DNA from: an uncultured Pseudomonadota bacterium
GTDB taxonomy: Bacteria; Pseudomonadota; Gammaproteobacteria; Steroidobacterales; Steroidobacteraceae
Assembly: GCA_903910215.1 (NCBI GenBank)
Contig: CAIVYV010000326.1
Location: forward strand, 1-25,016
Length of the DNA stretch: 25,016 bases
Direction: 5' to 3'
The notes below the pieces were generated by a model that ran no database searches, was not told the DNA's origin, and worked only from the letters and a program-made list of their open reading frames with translations. Below are positions 22,060 to 25,016 of the stretch, piece by piece. The first letter of the stretch is position 1, and each line of letters begins with the position of its first letter. The translations under genes were made by a program, and so were the position numbers.

Positions 22060-23450
22060 TGCGTTGGCCACCACATCCGAATCATCAGGCCCGCCGCAGG
22101 CGCCGAGAGATTGTGAGCTTCGATTCGCCCACCGTGAGCGCCTAGCACTCGGGCAGCAATGGCGAGCCCCAATCCTGTGCCGCCGCTCATGCGGCCTCGA
22201 TCACGTTCGACTCGATAGAAAGGTTCGAAGATTTGCGAGAGTTGGTTTTCCGGCACTCCCGGACCAGCGTCGCAAACGGTGAGGCATGCTTCGTGCGCAT
22301 TTTGCTCGAGCGTGATGGCGACGACGCTCTCTTCTCGCGTGTAACGAATGGCATTTCGCACCACGTTCTCGATCGCCGCAGAGGCCCACTGTGGATCGAG
22401 CGATAAAATGCAGGGCGTATCGCCCATCTGCCATTCGATTCGGCAGCGCTTTTCTTTGGCCTCGAAACCCGCATCGGTGGCGATACGCTCGAGCAGGTGA
22501 CGCAGGTCGATCGACTCCTTGTGCAGGCTGGAAGGCTCCGACTGCAGGCGTGATATCGACAGGATGTCCTCGATCAGTTCATCGAGGCGTGCGATGTCGA
22601 GCTCAAGCCGATCGAGTTCTGGCCGATCCAGCTCCGGAGGCATATCCATACGCTTGCGTAACAGGGCCACTGCCAAGCGCATGCGGGTGAGGGGCGAGCG
22701 CAGTTCGTGTGAGACGTCGCGCAGTAGTTGCTCCTTTGCCTGTAGCGCCGCGCTGAGTCGACCCGCCATTCGATCGAAGGTGTAAGCGAGTTCTCCCAGC
22801 TCATCCCGACGTTGCAGCGATGCGCGGGCGACTCTCGCTTCCAGTTTTCCAGAAGACAATGCTTCTGCCGTCCGCTTCAGATCGATGATTGGTCGCGTAA
22901 TCGATCCGGCGAGCCAGTAACTGGCTACTGCGGTCAGTAACAAGGCAAGCGCGAGCAGCGAGAGGCGAGTTGCTGGTAAGCCGAACACACCGCGACGGCC
23001 ATCGCGAGCGACGGTCATTAGAAGGTAACGTTGACCGTCGGCGCCCGAGAGTATTGGCATGCTGCTTGGCAAATCGAGCGTCACGACTGATCCGCCGAGA
23101 AGTGGTTCCCCAGTGGGGCTGCCCGAGCTGGATTCGGACGTACTGGCTTCTGAAGTCGAGGCGCGGCGTGGAATCGGGCGACCTAGCAGTTCTTCACCCC
23201 ATTCGTCGACGACCAAAAAAATCAGCAGGCTGTCTCGATCTGCTGCCTGTCGTCGAGCCCAATCGGTGAGGCCGAGGCGGCCACCTGCAGCGAGTGCCTC
23301 GGCAGCGGTTTCGGCTCCGACGGTCAACTCTGTCGCTGAGCGAGTGGCGCGTTGCTCGATGTACCAGGAAGTGATGGCGATAGCGCCGAGCCCCGTGGCG
23401 AGCAGCGTCAGGAAGATCGTGACAAAAATTCGCCAAGCGAGACGACTCAC
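22050..23450 (-). CDS. CpxA-like sensor histidine kinase (system 2)
   Basis: This 466-residue kinase has TM1 (about 6-28), a periplasmic domain (about 30-160) with a Ser/Thr-rich insert near 96-114, TM2 (about 162-181) and a HAMP (about 181-233). Next come VSHELRSPLTRMR with H248, N-box RNAIRYT (N366), DAGPGVP and GGTGLGLAIA. The pattern and context resemble CpxA. The start is GTG at 23450, overlapping the regulator stop (GTGA); the open frame extends further upstream but only inside the regulator gene. The LTP-encoding 24309 gene supports a Cpx-type envelope stress role. Confidence 0.92.
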   Translation of the reverse strand: MSRLAWRIFVTIFLTLLATGLGAIAITSWYIEQRATRSATELTVGAETAAEALAAGGRLGLTDWARRQAADRDSLLIFLVVDEWGEELLGRPIPRRASTSEASTSESSSGSPTGEPLLGGSVVTLDLPSSMPILSGADGQRYLLMTVARDGRRGVFGLPATRLSLLALALLLTAVASYWLAGSITRPIIDLKRTAEALSSGKLEARVARASLQRRDELGELAYTFDRMAGRLSAALQAKEQLLRDVSHELRSPLTRMRLAVALLRKRMDMPPELDRPELDRLELDIARLDELIEDILSISRLQSEPSSLHKESIDLRHLLERIATDAGFEAKEKRCRIEWQMGDTPCILSLDPQWASAAIENVVRNAIRYTREESVVAITLEQNAHEACLTVCDAGPGVPENQLSQIFEPFYRVERDRGRMSGGTGLGLAIAARVLGAHGGRIEAHNLSAPAAGLMIRMWWPTHHA

Positions 23451-24178
23451 AAGGGCTCCACCAACAAGAGCTCGTAGCCCGTGCCGCGAACCGAGCGGAT
23501 TTCGATACCACTGGCTCCAGCTTGGGCGAGTTTGCGCCTGAGGTTGCTGATGTGTGTATCGATGCTGCGATCGTACAGCGTGAGTTTTCGCCCGAGCGCG
23601 TGCTCGGTGAGTTCGGCTCGCTCGATCGGCTGACCAGCAGCCTTGCCAAGGAGCGTGATGATGCGTAACTCCGCAGCCGTCAGATCTAGCGCGGCATCTG
23701 CCCACGTTGCGCGCCGCCGCCGTTCGTCAATCTTCAACTTGCCGAGTTCGATGCTCGTCTGAGCGGTGTCGTTGGTCGCGCTCTGAGCACGGCGGTGGAT
23801 AGCGCGCAATCTCGCCGCCAGCTCACGCGGATCGAAGGGTTTAGCCAAATAATCGTCGGCACCCAATTCTAGACCGAGTATGCGATCCACGGCCTCACCG
23901 CGAGCGGTCAGCATGAGCACCGGCAATCGTGGGTGGCTTTGTCGCAGCAAGCGAAGCAAGTCGAAGCCACTAGAGCCAGGCAGCATGACATCGAGCACGA
24001 GCAGATCGGCTGTCCGTTCGCTGATGGCTGTCAGGCCTGCCGCAGCATCGGCGGCACATTCAACGTCGAAGCCCTCGCTGGCGAGAAACTCTTGCAGCAT
24101 CGACGTGAGCTCCTGATCGTCGTCGATGACCAATACGCGCGTCGTCATAGGGTTCATGGTGCGATGAAGATCCGTCAT
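23447..24178 (-). CDS. CpxR-like OmpR-family response regulator (system 2)
   Basis: This 243-residue regulator has an acidic pocket at D19 D20 D21, phospho-acceptor D63 (LVLDVMLPG), T91 and K113 (LAKPF), then a winged helix with LTAAELRIITLLGK and YDRSIDTHISNLRRKLA, ending RSVRGTGYELLL. The sequence resembles CpxR. Start is uncertain: ATG at 24178 has an AAGG upstream, but ATGs at 24157 and 24148 are closer to the conserved TRVLVIDDD beginning. It is co-transcribed with the kinase (4-nt overlap) and divergent from the Spy/CpxP-like gene, across a direct-repeat operator candidate. Confidence 0.92.
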   Translation of the reverse strand: MTDLHRTMNPMTTRVLVIDDDQELTSMLQEFLASEGFDVECAADAAAGLTAISERTADLLVLDVMLPGSSGFDLLRLLRQSHPRLPVLMLTARGEAVDRILGLELGADDYLAKPFDPRELAARLRAIHRRAQSATNDTAQTSIELGKLKIDERRRRATWADAALDLTAAELRIITLLGKAAGQPIERAELTEHALGRKLTLYDRSIDTHISNLRRKLAQAGASGIEIRSVRGTGYELLLVEPL

Positions 24179-24208
24179 TGTCAGCCTTGGGTTCGCAACT
24201 TCACAGAT

Positions 24209-24225
24209 CTTTGCAACACCTTTGC
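24209..24225. promoter_or_regulatory. Direct-repeat operator candidate between cpxR-like and spy/cpxP-like genes
   Basis: CTTTGC-AACAC-CTTTGC is a perfect 6-bp direct repeat with 5-bp spacer, i.e. an 11-bp period, the layout expected for head-to-tail binding of an OmpR-family dimer. On the minus strand the half-sites read GCAAAG, close to the GTAAA half-site of CpxR. It lies 31 bp upstream of the regulator ATG (24178) and 84 bp upstream of the Spy-like ATG. No clean sigma70 promoter follows, as is common for activator-dependent promoters. Confidence 0.5.
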
Positions 24226-24308
24226 TGTCTCTTGGCGGACGATAGCAGGCGAGGACGGTCGAAATCGGCGAGGATATCCCTCAAGCCGAAAGATCACAGG
24301 AGTTCACG

Positions 24309-24959
24309 ATGCAGCCCCGAAAAGTTTTATTGCTGATTGCCGCCCTTACCGCGAGTGCTTCGCTCATGGCTGATGAGGCTGCGCCGCCACCACCGCCGCC
24401 AGGCGCGCCGTTGTCGGTCGACGGATTACCGCCGCCCAATGAAATTCGTCGCATCGTCATTCGTGGCGTTGATCAAGATCCGATCGAGGCGTTGCGTATG
24501 CATCGTGGAATGCATGACGAGGGCGGTGCTCGCAAGGTGATGCGGAATTGGGAGCGCATGATGGACGAGCTCGATCTGACGCCCCAGCAGCGCGGCAAGA
24601 TCACCGAGCACCGAGCGACCTATCAGCCTGAGCTGCGCAAGCTGCGACAAGAGTTACAGCAGGCGCGGCGTGCATTGCGCGACATCAACCCGGGCGATGC
24701 CAAGTATTCGGGCAAAGTCGCCGAGACGGCCAAGCGCGTGGGCGAGCTGTCGGCCAAGATGGTGACCCAATCGGCCGAACTGCGCAGCAAGGTGTGGAGC
24801 GTGCTGACTCCGGAACAGCAAAAGAAGATGCTTGAGCGTCAGCAGGCGATGCGCGAGCGAATGGGCAAAGCGCCAGAGGTCAGAATCGAGCGTCGTATCG
24901 AGCGTCGTGTCGAGGGCGGTGAGCGTCCCGCGATCTGGATCGAGCGCAAGCGCGACTAA
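24309..24959 (+). CDS. Periplasmic LTxxQ-motif protein (Spy/CpxP family)
   Basis: This 216-residue exported protein has a signal peptide (VLLLIAALTASASLMA, cleavage about 21-22), a Pro-rich segment (PPPPPPG), and a helical central region with two LTxxQ motifs (LTPQQ 90-94 and LTPEQ 166-170) that define the Spy/CpxP family. CpxP inhibits CpxA and Spy is an ATP-independent chaperone. Divergent orientation from a CpxRA-like pair fits a feedback partner. The C-terminal tail beyond the second motif is unusually charged (RIERRIERRVE then IERKRD) and is longer than in Spy or CpxP. AGGAG lies 6 nt before the ATG. Confidence 0.88.
   Translation: MQPRKVLLLIAALTASASLMADEAAPPPPPPGAPLSVDGLPPPNEIRRIVIRGVDQDPIEALRMHRGMHDEGGARKVMRNWERMMDELDLTPQQRGKITEHRATYQPELRKLRQELQQARRALRDINPGDAKYSGKVAETAKRVGELSAKMVTQSAELRSKVWSVLTPEQQKKMLERQQAMRERMGKAPEVRIERRIERRVEGGERPAIWIERKRD
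24885..24914 (+). repeat. 12-bp tandem repeat (2.5 copies) in the Spy-like gene
   Basis: ATCGAGCGTCGT occurs twice in tandem (24885-24908) and is followed by GTCGAG. It is in frame and encodes the IERRIERRVE tail, so copy-number changes would lengthen or shorten the charged tail without a frameshift. Confidence 0.75.
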
Positions 24960-24993
24960 GTGCAGATGCTTCTGCGTCATGCAGCCAAAAAAA

Positions 24994-25016
24994 AGCCCGG
25001 GGCAAAACCCCGGGCT
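24994..25016. terminator. Intrinsic terminator hairpin at the window edge
   Basis: AGCCCGGGG (24994-25002) pairs perfectly with CCCCGGGCT (25008-25016) around a CAAAA loop. It is preceded by a run of eight A (24987-24994), which would be the U tract for transcripts coming from the other side. The plus-strand T tract would lie beyond the window. It follows the Spy-like stop by about 35 nt and is probably bidirectional. Confidence 0.85.

Noticed and set aside
1..25016. Mobile element, phage, CRISPR or defence system
   Set aside because: No transposase, integrase, repeat array, tRNA-flanked insertion, or composition change was seen; nearly all sequence is accounted for by conserved housekeeping and envelope genes.

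Overview
This 25 kb window looks like ordinary chromosomal sequence from a GC-rich gammaproteobacterium. The evidence is the divergent tsaD / rpsU-yqeY-dnaG locus, adjacent folate genes, a split adenosylcobalamin-dependent ribonucleotide reductase (NrdJa/NrdJb, the Pseudomonas-like arrangement), and a CpxRA/CpxP-type envelope stress module. Codon use is uniform and coding density is very high. I see no tRNA, rRNA, CRISPR array, insertion sequence, phage gene or genomic island. An assignment near Xanthomonadales, Nevskiales or Steroidobacterales is plausible but is inference only.

Layout. (1) 1-853: the start of the macromolecular-synthesis operon rpsU-yqeY-dnaG on the minus strand, with a recognisable sigma70 promoter; dnaG is cut by the window edge. 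(2) 866-2804: tsaD-folB-folK on the plus strand, tightly coupled. (3) 2819-4830: a pteridine-reductase-type SDR (minus) and a MidA/NDUFAF7-family methyltransferase (plus) whose start codons are only 11 bp apart. (4) 4833-8539: a three-gene minus-strand operon, htrA / NDUFA9-like SDR / cca, linked by 1-4 nt overlaps, with a promoter and ribosome binding site before htrA. (5) 8485-8977: the only long non-coding region. It holds the htrA promoter, two NrdR-box-like palindromes, a good sigma70 promoter for nrdJ and a structured leader of about 225 nt, which contains a 47-codon upstream ORF whose Shine-Dalgarno lies in a hairpin. (6) 8978-15238: nrdJa, nrdJb, a LysM lytic transglycosylase, an L,D-transpeptidase and ppnN, all co-directional with small gaps. 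(7) 15248-19379+: htpG behind a heat-shock (sigma32-type) promoter, then msrB, an FKBP isomerase, a secreted amidohydrolase and an alpha/beta hydrolase. (8) 19976-24959: two OmpR-type two-component systems packed back to back, with convergent 3' overlaps. The second (cpxR/cpxA-like) is divergent from an LTxxQ (Spy/CpxP) periplasmic protein, with a perfect 6-5-6 direct repeat between them. The window ends in a terminator hairpin.

Functionally, several genes concern envelope and protein quality control (HtrA, FKBP, HtpG, MsrB, lytic transglycosylase, L,D-transpeptidase, Cpx-like system, Spy-like chaperone) and nucleotide or folate metabolism (NrdJ, PpnN, FolB, FolK, pteridine reductase). I did not find a clearly new multi-gene system. 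The most interesting unexplained DNA is the nrdJ upstream region (long-range NrdR box pair, structured leader, upstream ORF). Next is the operator-like repeat between the Cpx-like regulator and the Spy-like gene.
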